DNA of 9,505 nucleotides, taken from an archaeon. GTDB lineage: Archaea; Nanobdellota; Nanobdellia; Pacearchaeales; GW2011-AR1. A program made the position numbers and the translations under genes. Location: contig JAUVHP010000042.1 of NCBI GenBank assembly GCA_030593225.1, positions 1-9,505 on the forward strand. Direction: 5' to 3'. This document shows, in pieces, positions 1 to 4,957 of the stretch (the stretch's first letter is position 1; the number at the start of each line of letters is the position of its first letter). A model generated the notes under the pieces. That model ran no database searches. It had not been told where the DNA came from and was given only the letters and a program-made list of their open reading frames with translations.

Positions 1-449
1 GTCTCACCAAAAACACGATACTTTCCCGACGCATAAGCAATAATTTGCGTGTTCGCCCCAGACACATAAAGCATCACAGAATCTTTTGCATTAGTAGTCT
101 TACCAATTTCCAAATGAGCAATACAATGATTAACAGGGATAATTGGTTTTTTCAAACGCTTTGATAATTCTTTGGCAAACTTCATTCCCTCAAGCAAACA
201 CGGTGCCAAACCAGGACCACAAGAAAAAGCAATTGCATTAATTTTCTCTTCACTAATTCCTGCCCCATCAAGTGCTTCAAAATAAATCTCATTCTTATTT
301 TCGCAATGAAACTTAGCAACATCAATAGGAATCATTCCTCCTTCTTCTGTTGTAAAAACTCGTTTTACATTAGATAAAATTTTTCCACTTCGCACAATTC
401 CAATTCCAAAAGTATGTGCTGTTGATTCAATTCCTAAAATGATTGACAT
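1..449 (-). CDS. kae1: Kae1 tRNA threonylcarbamoyladenosine synthase subunit, N-terminal part
   Basis: This is the first 149 codons of Kae1/TsaD; the 3' end lies outside the window. Kae1 is the catalytic ASKHA-fold subunit of KEOPS, which transfers threonylcarbamoyl to A37 of ANN-decoding tRNAs. The translation opens MSIILGIESTAHTFGIGIV, the archaeal nucleotide-binding start. VNHCIAHLEIG supplies the metal-binding HxxxH histidines H108 and H112, and LYVSGANTQ follows at about 127-135. SCGPGLAPCL (76-85) is also typical of the family. The usual AxxHH segment near residues 45-49 reads VAKFHCEN, so only one of the two histidines is kept. The ATG at 447-449 has no Shine-Dalgarno site and lies about 26 nt from a TATA box, which suggests a leaderless mRNA. 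Many archaeal Kae1 proteins are fused to the kinase Bud32; that cannot be judged here. Family assignment is very secure. Confidence 0.96.
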   Translation of the reverse strand, partial: MSIILGIESTAHTFGIGIVRSGKILSNVKRVFTTEEGGMIPIDVAKFHCENKNEIYFEALDGAGISEEKINAIAFSCGPGLAPCLLEGMKFAKELSKRLKKPIIPVNHCIAHLEIGKTTNAKDSVMLYVSGANTQIIAYASGKYRVFGE

Positions 450-470
450 AAATTACTTTTGAAACACGAC

Positions 471-480
471 TTTATAAAAG
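471..480 (-). promoter_or_regulatory. TATA box of kae1 (leaderless start)
   Basis: On the minus strand this reads CTTTTATAAA, preceded by GAAA, which fits a BRE element. Its centre is 26 nt upstream of the kae1 ATG, the usual TATA-to-start-site distance in archaea, so transcription should begin at or within a base or two of the start codon. No Shine-Dalgarno-like sequence lies between box and ATG. Confidence 0.6.
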
Positions 481-616
481 TTTCAAAAATAATCTTAGAA
501 GGGTGAGCATCTTCTGAAATTTCAAATAAATGAGTGAGAAAATTAAGAGCGAATTTAAAGAAGATTTCACGGAGTGGGAATAGAGCGTTTCAATATTTGC
601 GAGTATAAATATTTTT

Positions 617-624
617 GAAAAAAA
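617..624 (-). terminator. T-tract, probable terminator of the 187-aa gene
   Basis: The minus strand has a run of seven T (618-624) about 55 nt beyond the stop codon of the 187-aa gene. Archaeal RNA polymerase terminates at oligo-T tracts without needing a hairpin. Called on position and composition only. Confidence 0.35.
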
Positions 625-677
625 TATGCAATAAATTATTTTTGCAACCAAACTATTTAAAATTAATCAAATAAAAA

Positions 678-1241
678 TTACCACCTTGCATAAAAAATAT
701 TTGTGCAAAAACCAAAATCTTTAAATCTATCTTTAGAACCCATAACATCTACAGACAAACTCAAATAATCCAAACCTTCTTTTCCACAATCTTTTAAAAT
801 TTCAAAAGTAGAATCAACTAAACTATCTTTCCCACAACTCATTATCTTATTATAACCTTTCTGTAATAATTCAGTATGCCATTCAGGAGATTCTAATCTA
901 GATTCATCTTCTTCCACAGGAAAATTGCCAAGCTTTCTTAATCTTCCATCTTTTGTATGTAAAAACATATACGCAGGTTTTCCTATTTCACTAAATTTCT
1001 TATTTCCTTTTTCTGTAAGTTTAACATACGAACAAAAATCATCTTTATGAGAATCTCTTAATTCTTCTATCCCTTCAACTAAAATATCTAAAGGTAAAAT
1101 AGCATAATCACTAATATTAAAAGAAACTAAATCAGCCAAAATCTTTGAAGTTTTATCTAACAAATCATTTTTTTTAAAATCTCCAAAAAATTCAAACCCA
1201 TTTTCTCTTAAAGAAATATCAAGTGATTTATGTTTATTCAT
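678..1241 (-). CDS. Hypothetical protein, 187 aa
   Basis: I do not recognise this protein. It begins MNKHKSLDISLRENGFEFFG and appears soluble and mixed alpha/beta, with no signal peptide or membrane segment. It has four scattered cysteines (at about 71, 136, 148 and 180) but no CxxC pair or other catalytic motif I can name. The ATG at 1239-1241 was chosen because a TATA box (1263-1270) lies 25 nt upstream. A longer in-frame reading from a TTG at 1298 would add 19 hydrophobic, T-rich residues across that promoter and is unlikely. The gene appears monocistronic, with its own promoter and a T-tract downstream, and lies between kae1 and the lysine-tail gene. Coding status is well supported by frame length and composition; function is unknown. 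Confidence 0.75.
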   Translation of the reverse strand: MNKHKSLDISLRENGFEFFGDFKKNDLLDKTSKILADLVSFNISDYAILPLDILVEGIEELRDSHKDDFCSYVKLTEKGNKKFSEIGKPAYMFLHTKDGRLRKLGNFPVEEDESRLESPEWHTELLQKGYNKIMSCGKDSLVDSTFEILKDCGKEGLDYLSLSVDVMGSKDRFKDFGFCTNIFYARW

Positions 1242-1262
1242 AAAAACATAATAAAAAAATAG

Positions 1263-1270
1263 TTTATAAA
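1263..1270 (-). promoter_or_regulatory. TATA box of the 187-aa gene
   Basis: TTTATAAA, palindromic and identical on both strands, is centred 25 nt upstream of the ATG at 1241 in otherwise A/T-rich DNA. No Shine-Dalgarno site precedes the ATG, so a leaderless transcript is likely. The box also supports the shorter start for this gene. Confidence 0.5.
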
Positions 1271-1295
1271 AATTTATACAAAAAATAATAAATAA

Positions 1296-1310
1296 CAAAA
1301 AAATAAAAAC
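1296..1310 (-). terminator. U-rich terminator of the lysine-tail gene
   Basis: The minus strand reads GTTTTTATTTTTTTG about 20-30 nt past the TAA of the lysine-tail gene and just before the promoter of the next gene. Two adjacent T-tracts (5 and 7 long) are typical of archaeal intrinsic termination. Confidence 0.5.
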
Positions 1311-1328
1311 AAATTAAAAGAAGATTAC

Positions 1329-1514
1329 TTAACGTTTCTTTTTTACAGCTTTTTTCTTAACAACTTTCTTTTTTACAACTTTTTTCTTTACTGCTTTCTT
1401 TTTCTTCTTTCCACCACGAGCCATCTTTGCCTCACAAACATTACCTTGACCATCAACATAGTAAAGATGTCCTGGCTTACGCGTAATCACATTCTTTTTA
1501 ATAATTTTTCCCAT
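1329..1514 (-). CDS. Small basic protein with lysine-rich repeat tail, 61 aa
   Basis: The protein has two parts. Residues 1-35 form a compact conserved-looking head containing ITRKPGHLYYVDGQGNVCEA. Residues 36-61 are almost pure lysine with alternating AV/VV pairs (KKKAV and KKKVV units), ending KKKR. Such tails resemble the C-terminal tails of histone H1 or some bacterial HU-like proteins, so nucleic-acid binding (chromatin or ribosome association) is a reasonable guess, not a demonstrated function. The ATG at 1512-1514 was chosen over a GTG three codons upstream because the strong Shine-Dalgarno at 1519-1530 abuts the GTG but is well spaced from the ATG. The exceptional ribosome-binding site and separate terminator suggest an abundant product. 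The single cysteine in the head (NVCEA) is notable. Confidence 0.8.
   Translation of the reverse strand: MGKIIKKNVITRKPGHLYYVDGQGNVCEAKMARGGKKKKKAVKKKVVKKKVVKKKAVKKKR
1345..1404 (-). repeat. Four 15-nt tandem repeats encoding the lysine tail
   Basis: Four consecutive 15-nt units (1345-1359, 1360-1374, 1375-1389, 1390-1404) each encode KKKAV or KKKVV with synonymous drift between AAA and AAG codons. Because 15 is a multiple of three, copy-number changes would lengthen or shorten the tail in frame. Confidence 0.8.
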
Positions 1515-1518
1515 ATAT

Positions 1519-1530
1519 ATCACCCCTCCT
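1519..1530 (-). promoter_or_regulatory. Strong Shine-Dalgarno site of the lysine-tail gene
   Basis: The minus strand reads AGGAGGGGTGAT. AGGAGG (1525-1530) is followed by 10 nt to the ATG, and GGTGAT lies 4 nt from it; both parts match the archaeal 16S anti-Shine-Dalgarno. This is the best ribosome-binding site in the window and decides the start at 1514. Confidence 0.8.
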
Positions 1531-1546
1531 TTTTATTATATTAACA

Positions 1547-1562
1547 TTCAATTTAAATTGAA
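1547..1562 (-). promoter_or_regulatory. 16-bp perfect palindrome upstream of the lysine-tail gene
   Basis: TTCAATTTAAATTGAA is a perfect inverted repeat 17 nt upstream of the Shine-Dalgarno. Its core ATTTAAAT is TATA-like and would place the transcription start near 1528, giving a short leader. It could be the promoter, an operator for a dimeric regulator, or both. Another TATA-like core (ATTTAAAT, 1597-1604) could serve a longer leader. Confidence 0.4.
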
Positions 1563-1604
1563 CGAAAACAGAATAACAATTTTACACGATTAATCTATTT
1601 AAAT

Positions 1605-1937
1605 CTATCGTTTACCGACGAAGAATTCAATTATCTTCTTGTTTTTATTGTTAATAGGAAGCTCAACTAATTTTGCAAAAGATTTTTTTGAAGAAATATT
1701 AAAACTAAATGGAGTAACAATTTTTAATTCAAGAACTTTATTATTTTTATCCAACCAAATAACCAGAAAATCAAAAAAAACAAAATAAGAATGAATTGCC
1801 ATCTGAGTATTTTTTTTAAATTCAAATAATAAATTAGAAGTGTTTTTTCCTCTAAACATTAAACCAAAAATCTTTCCAAAAAAAGAAACTTTTTTTACAA
1901 ATAAATTAATTTTCTTGTTATTATATTTAATAATCAT
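1605..1937 (-). CDS. DUF192 family protein
   Basis: This 110-aa protein matches the DUF192 (COG1430) pattern. It has GLMFR at 25-29, then FEF at 38-40, the central AIHSYFVFFDFLVIWLD (47-63) where the family normally has a histidine-phenylalanine-rich beta strand, and the KLVELP strand at 89-94. The family is a small single-domain beta fold of unknown biochemical role, often exported in bacteria. Here there is no signal peptide, so a cytosolic location is likely, and the length is slightly below the usual 120-150 aa. The ATG at 1935-1937 is supported by GGAG (1943-1946) with a 5-nt spacer. The gene is divergent from the 475-aa membrane protein, and its promoter must overlap that gene's start. 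It may be read through into the lysine-tail gene, since no T-tract separates them. Confidence 0.8.
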   Translation of the reverse strand: MIIKYNNKKINLFVKKVSFFGKIFGLMFRGKNTSNLLFEFKKNTQMAIHSYFVFFDFLVIWLDKNNKVLELKIVTPFSFNISSKKSFAKLVELPINNKNKKIIEFFVGKR

Positions 1938-1952
1938 AAGGACTCCAACAAG

Positions 1953-1962
1953 TTTTTATATT
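1953..1962 (+). promoter_or_regulatory. TATA box of the 475-aa gene in a divergent promoter region
   Basis: TTTTTATATT is centred about 25 nt before the plus-strand ATG at 1982, predicting a leaderless transcript. A palindromic AT box (TTTTAATTAAAA, 1965-1976) and an AT-rich stretch inside the 5' end of the 475-aa gene (about 1987-1998) are candidate promoters for the divergent DUF192 gene. The 44-nt gap therefore has to serve both directions. Confidence 0.45.
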
Positions 1963-1981
1963 CATTTTAATTAAAACATAT

Positions 1982-3409
1982 ATGGTATTAAATATTTTAT
2001 CATCAGCAAGTTTATGGATAATAATATTAATAATTTTTATAATTACTGCAAGTGTAATTATATTTCTAACATTAACAGAAAAAATTCTAAAAAGAAAAGT
2101 AGTTATTAAACAACAAAAAGAAGACAATAGCCCGGCAAGAAGAATAAAATTATTAATTTCAACTAAAGAAGACCCGCAAAATAAATTAAGAAAAATTAAT
2201 CTTATTGCTAAAGAAATATTTAGAGATTCATATAATCTAGATACAAAAACATCTTATTATGAATTGGCAGATAAATTCCAAAAACAAGGTAAAAAAAATC
2301 ATTCAAAATTTTGTCAAGAAATGTTTAAAATACTTTATTCTGGAGAAGAACTTCAATTAAAGAAAACAGAGGATTTAGTTAAACTTTTAGAAAAAATAAA
2401 TAGCGAAGTTCAAGAAGATAAAAATTTCAAAAAATTAGAAAAAAGTATGAGAGATTCTATAAGACCTTCTCAACAAAAAATTAGTTTATTTGCAAAATTT
2501 ACCAAAGCAGAAGATAAATTAATTGACAAATTTGCAAAAGAAAAAAAATTGCAAACACAAGAACAGCAAATACAACCAACCTTACAAGCAAAATCTCTTC
2601 CAACAACACCTCAAATACAAACAGAATATAAAACAAAAAGACAAAGATTGCAAAATCTTCCATTGATAAAATTATTTAGATTTGGAAAAACAAATAAAAC
2701 AATTCTGACGTCTCAAGAAGAGCAAATAAAACAAGCTATTAAAGAATCTCCAAGAGAATTAAAAGTTCCAGTTTTAGAAACAGAAAAAGAATCAAAAGAA
2801 AAATCAACATATCAAGAAATAGAAGATTTGCAAAAAGAAATTATAGAAAGAGAAAAGCATGTAGAAAAATTAAGAACAGCACAACAAATTCAAAACATAG
2901 AACGAAATTCTGAAGAAATAGAAGTAAATAAAAACAAAACTTGGCCTCCAATATCAATAACACCAAAACATTTAGGTGAAATAAGAAAAATGTCGCCTCA
3001 AATGGAAAGTTCATTTCAAAAAGCAAATAAAGAAATAAACTTATTAGAAAATGAAATAAAAATAAAACAAAAAGAAATGAAAAAATTAAAATCAGAACCA
3101 ATTCCAAAAATGGAAAAATTCATTCCAACAAAATCAAGTCCAATAATAAAAAAATTTCTAAAAACAATAGGTAATAAAAATAAAAAAATTGAAAAAGAAA
3201 TCTTAAAAAAACAAAAACAAATTCATATAATAAATATAAAAAAAGAACCTTATCCAACATATAATGTTCCAGAAGTAAAAATTCCAAAAAGATATAAAAT
3301 AGAAGAAGCTCCAAAAAACAAACCATTAAAAAAAGAAGAATTTATACACCACGTCGATAACATGGAAAGAATCAAAAGCAGGATACATTCAAGACGAGCA
3401 GGGATTTAA
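1982..3409 (+). CDS. Membrane-anchored coiled-coil protein, 475 aa, function unknown
   Basis: There is one N-terminal membrane helix (about residues 11-32, LWIIILIIFIITASVIIFLT) followed by a positively charged KILKRK stop, so the bulk should be cytosolic. Residues 66-145 form a helical domain with KTSYYELADKF and FCQEMFKILYSGEE. This arrangement, an 'xxYxEL' helix followed by a helix ending in LYSGE, recalls the cytosolic DUF4129 tail found near MoxR/transglutaminase loci, but the match is weak and only suggestive. The remainder is highly charged and lysine/glutamate-rich, with predicted coiled coils at about 276-310, 343-372 and 398-416 separated by proline-containing linkers (PTLQAKSLPTTP, EPIPKMEKFIP). 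The ATG at 1982 sits 25 nt from a TATA box and has no leader. The coding strand is extremely A-rich. The GNAT gene follows after 15 nt. A scaffold or cell-envelope organiser is possible; no enzymatic motif is visible. Confidence 0.75.
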   Translation: MVLNILSSASLWIIILIIFIITASVIIFLTLTEKILKRKVVIKQQKEDNSPARRIKLLISTKEDPQNKLRKINLIAKEIFRDSYNLDTKTSYYELADKFQKQGKKNHSKFCQEMFKILYSGEELQLKKTEDLVKLLEKINSEVQEDKNFKKLEKSMRDSIRPSQQKISLFAKFTKAEDKLIDKFAKEKKLQTQEQQIQPTLQAKSLPTTPQIQTEYKTKRQRLQNLPLIKLFRFGKTNKTILTSQEEQIKQAIKESPRELKVPVLETEKESKEKSTYQEIEDLQKEIIEREKHVEKLRTAQQIQNIERNSEEIEVNKNKTWPPISITPKHLGEIRKMSPQMESSFQKANKEINLLENEIKIKQKEMKKLKSEPIPKMEKFIPTKSSPIIKKFLKTIGNKNKKIEKEILKKQKQIHIINIKKEPYPTYNVPEVKIPKRYKIEEAPKNKPLKKEEFIHHVDNMERIKSRIHSRRAGI

Positions 3410-3424
3410 ATTTTTATCAGAAAT

Positions 3425-3898
3425 ATGAATATAATAATAAAAAACGCAACAATGAAAGATTTGAGAAAAGTCCAAGAATTAAATCTTAAGCTATTTGAAA
3501 AAGAACACAAAGAATATGATTCTTTATTAAATTTAAATTGGACTTTCGGAGAAATTGGAACTAAATACTATAAAGATAGAATTTCTAAAGATGATGGTTG
3601 CGTTCTTGTTGCAATTACTGATAATAAAATTGTTGGTTATCTATGTGGGGGATTAATAAAAACACAAGAGTATAGAAATTTACCAATTGTTGCTGAATTA
3701 GAAAATACTTTTGTTTTAAATAAATTTAGATCAAAAGATATTGGGAAAAAATTATACAATAAGTTCATTGAATGGTGTAAAACAAAAAATGTTGGTAAAG
3801 TAAAAGTAGAGGCTTCTGCTCAGAACGAATTAGCAATAAAATTTTATAGAAATAATAATTTTAAAGATTATTCTTTAGTTTTAGAAGCTGATTTATGA
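3425..3898 (+). CDS. GNAT family N-acetyltransferase
   Basis: This 157-aa protein has the complete GNAT layout. The N-terminal strand is IIIKNATMKDLRKVQEL (3-19), beta-2/3 are CVLVAITDNKIVGYLCGGL, and the beta-4 strand is VAELENTFVL (89-98). The acetyl-CoA-binding loop is RSKDIGKKL (102-110), with aspartate where R/Q-x-x-G-x-G usually has its first glycine, followed by the alpha-3 helix. The ending is ASAQNELAIKFYRNNNFKDY (130-149), typical of motif B. It transfers an acetyl group from acetyl-CoA to an amine; the substrate cannot be read from sequence and could be a protein N-terminus, a small molecule or a drug. The start lies 15 nt after the previous stop with no clear Shine-Dalgarno or well-spaced TATA box, so co-transcription with the 475-aa gene is likely. 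It converges on the vWA gene. Confidence 0.9.
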   Translation: MNIIIKNATMKDLRKVQELNLKLFEKEHKEYDSLLNLNWTFGEIGTKYYKDRISKDDGCVLVAITDNKIVGYLCGGLIKTQEYRNLPIVAELENTFVLNKFRSKDIGKKLYNKFIEWCKTKNVGKVKVEASAQNELAIKFYRNNNFKDYSLVLEADL

Positions 3899-3916
3899 TA
3901 TTATTTCTTTCTTTTC
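3899..3916 (+). terminator. Pyrimidine-rich terminator after the GNAT gene
   Basis: TATTATTTCTTTCTTTTC begins directly after the TGA of the GNAT gene and fills most of the 27-nt convergent gap to the vWA stop. Consecutive short T-runs on the plus strand fit archaeal intrinsic termination. No equivalent T-tract is visible for the opposing operon in this gap. Confidence 0.45.
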
Positions 3917-3925
3917 TAAACCAAT

Positions 3926-4846
3926 TCAAGGAAATATTCTATATCTTGTATTAATCAAAAGATATTCTAAAATAAATAATAATAAAGCAGTAATAGTAAG
4001 ATACTTTGAAAGATTAAAAGACACATTCCTAACTTCATATTTTAAAATATTATTAAAACTAGAAGAAAGTTCTTCCACATTTGTTGCCCTAAAAAACTTT
4101 CCATTAGTTCCAAAAGCAACAGACATTAAAGAATCCTCGTCAATTTTTGACATTCCATAACTTGTCTTCCCCCCTTCAACTGTTCCAATAGCAATACTAT
4201 GAACCAAAACATTATTTATATTCGCATACTTAATAGCATCATCCAAGTCCCCCACATTAATTTGACCGTCGCTAAGTAAAATAACTGCTCCTGCCTCTTC
4301 AGCAACCAAAAGATTTGTAGAGGTGATAATCCCTTCATATAAATCAGTTCCACTAACAATACTCAAATCAATATTCTTAATCGCATTTTTAATTAAGGAT
4401 TTTTCCTGAGTCATTCCTTGCTCAATTAATGCATTTCCAGAAAAAGATATAACACTAAAGTAAGTTCCAAGAGGTGCAGAATCAACAAACTCAAGAGCAG
4501 TGTTTTTTGCAGCAGTAATTCTATCTGGGGTCATATCATCTGCCTCCATACTTGTAGAAGAATCAATAGCAATCACAAACGAAAAAGAACTTGCACTCAT
4601 AGTCCTGTGAACTGTAAAACCAGAAACAGAAAAAATAATCATTACACTAATAACAATAGTTAAAATCAAAACAGAAATATTTTTTGAATACAAATCAATT
4701 CCTTTTATCTTTGACATGGCTTCAAAATTCGCAAACTTCAAGGCAGAGCCACCCTTATGTTTTAAAGACAAAAAATGAATAAAAATAATCAAAGGAACTA
4801 CTGCTAGCAAAGACAGATAATAAGGATTTACAAAACTAAATTCCAT
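3926..4846 (-). CDS. BatA-like membrane vWA domain protein
   Basis: This 306-aa protein follows the BatA plan. An N-terminal membrane segment follows FVNPYYL (about 8-27), a second membrane helix spans about 57-78, a vWA domain covers about 88-270, and a C-terminal helix (282-299) is followed by RYR. The MIDAS metal site is intact: DSSTS (D95, S97, S99), T167 in SGTDLYEGI, and D193 in LLSDGQ. Such domains bind Mg2+ and usually mediate protein-protein contact. In MoxR loci they act with the ATPase and DUF58 protein at the membrane. The ATG at 4844-4846 overlaps a TAA (TAATG) and has AAGGAG 10 nt upstream, both inside a 28-bp repeat that is duplicated 86 nt upstream. It is the last gene of the operon and converges with the GNAT gene. 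Function as an envelope maturation factor is inferred from the family and context. Confidence 0.9.
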   Translation of the reverse strand: MEFSFVNPYYLSLLAVVPLIIFIHFLSLKHKGGSALKFANFEAMSKIKGIDLYSKNISVLILTIVISVMIIFSVSGFTVHRTMSASSFSFVIAIDSSTSMEADDMTPDRITAAKNTALEFVDSAPLGTYFSVISFSGNALIEQGMTQEKSLIKNAIKNIDLSIVSGTDLYEGIITSTNLLVAEEAGAVILLSDGQINVGDLDDAIKYANINNVLVHSIAIGTVEGGKTSYGMSKIDEDSLMSVAFGTNGKFFRATNVEELSSSFNNILKYEVRNVSFNLSKYLTITALLLFILEYLLINTRYRIFP

Positions 4847-4957
4847 TATACCAAAACTCCTTTTTTACTTTCATTCGAAATGATTTCCAGATAATTTTCG
4901 GATGTGCTAAAAAAGTTACAATTCAAACTCATTATACCAAAACTCCTTTTTTACTTT
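4844..4957. repeat. Exact 28-bp direct repeat (4844-4871 and 4930-4957)
   Basis: Two identical 28-bp copies start 86 nt apart, with 58 nt of unrelated sequence between them. Each copy, on the minus strand, carries codons for SKKGVLV, the AAGGAG ribosome-binding site and a TAATG stop/start overlap. The upstream copy ends the DUF58 gene; the downstream copy starts the vWA gene. Recombination between the copies would remove exactly 86 nt and leave a clean DUF58-vWA TAATG junction, so the segment looks like a recent duplication or insertion. Confidence 0.9.
4846..4932 (-). CDS. Possible 28-aa peptide between DUF58 and vWA genes
   Basis: An ATG (4930-4932) overlaps the DUF58 stop as TAATG and is preceded by AAGGAG at a 10-nt spacing. 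It opens 28 codons starting MSLNCNFFSTSENYLEII and ending SKKGVLV, and its own TAA overlaps the vWA ATG. The signals for initiation are as good as those of the vWA gene, so ribosomes should enter it. The C-terminal seven residues merely repeat the DUF58 end, because the 28-bp repeat is read in the same frame. It may be a functionless by-product of the duplication, serving only to couple translation, or a true small protein. No family is recognised. Confidence 0.35.
   Translation of the reverse strand: MSLNCNFFSTSENYLEIISNESKKGVLV

Larger units (their letters stand above)
450..677. other. Intergenic region with hairpins; no assigned gene
   Basis: The region lies between kae1 and the 187-aa gene. 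It contains the kae1 promoter, a hairpin with arms 495-501 and 511-517 (one G-U pair, 9-nt loop), and a second perfect 7-bp hairpin with arms 592-598 and 607-613. The stretch 490-590 is visibly richer in G+C than other intergenic DNA here. On the plus strand it encodes a 17-aa ORF (530-583, MSEKIKSEFKEDFTEWE). On the minus strand about 47 codons are open (roughly 450-592) but have no start codon. It may be a structured RNA, a dispersed repeat or a gene remnant; the sequence alone does not decide. Confidence 0.35.

Noticed and set aside
450..592. Minus-strand open frame of about 47 codons upstream of kae1 as a gene
   Set aside because: It has no ATG, GTG or TTG start after the preceding stop and it contains the kae1 promoter; kept only as part of an intergenic element of interest.
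1242..1298. N-terminal extension of the 187-aa protein from a TTG at 1298
   Set aside because: The added 19 residues are translated from an AT-rich spacer containing the probable TATA box at 1263-1270; the ATG at 1241 fits promoter spacing.
1927..2127. Minus-strand 66-codon ORF overlapping the start of the 475-aa gene
   Set aside because: It overlaps both the DUF192 start and the membrane-anchor coding sequence in another frame, with no initiation signal.
2841..3326. Minus-strand ORFs rich in Phe and Leu opposite the 475-aa gene
   Set aside because: They are complements of lysine- and glutamate-rich codons in a strongly A-rich gene and have no promoter or ribosome-binding site.
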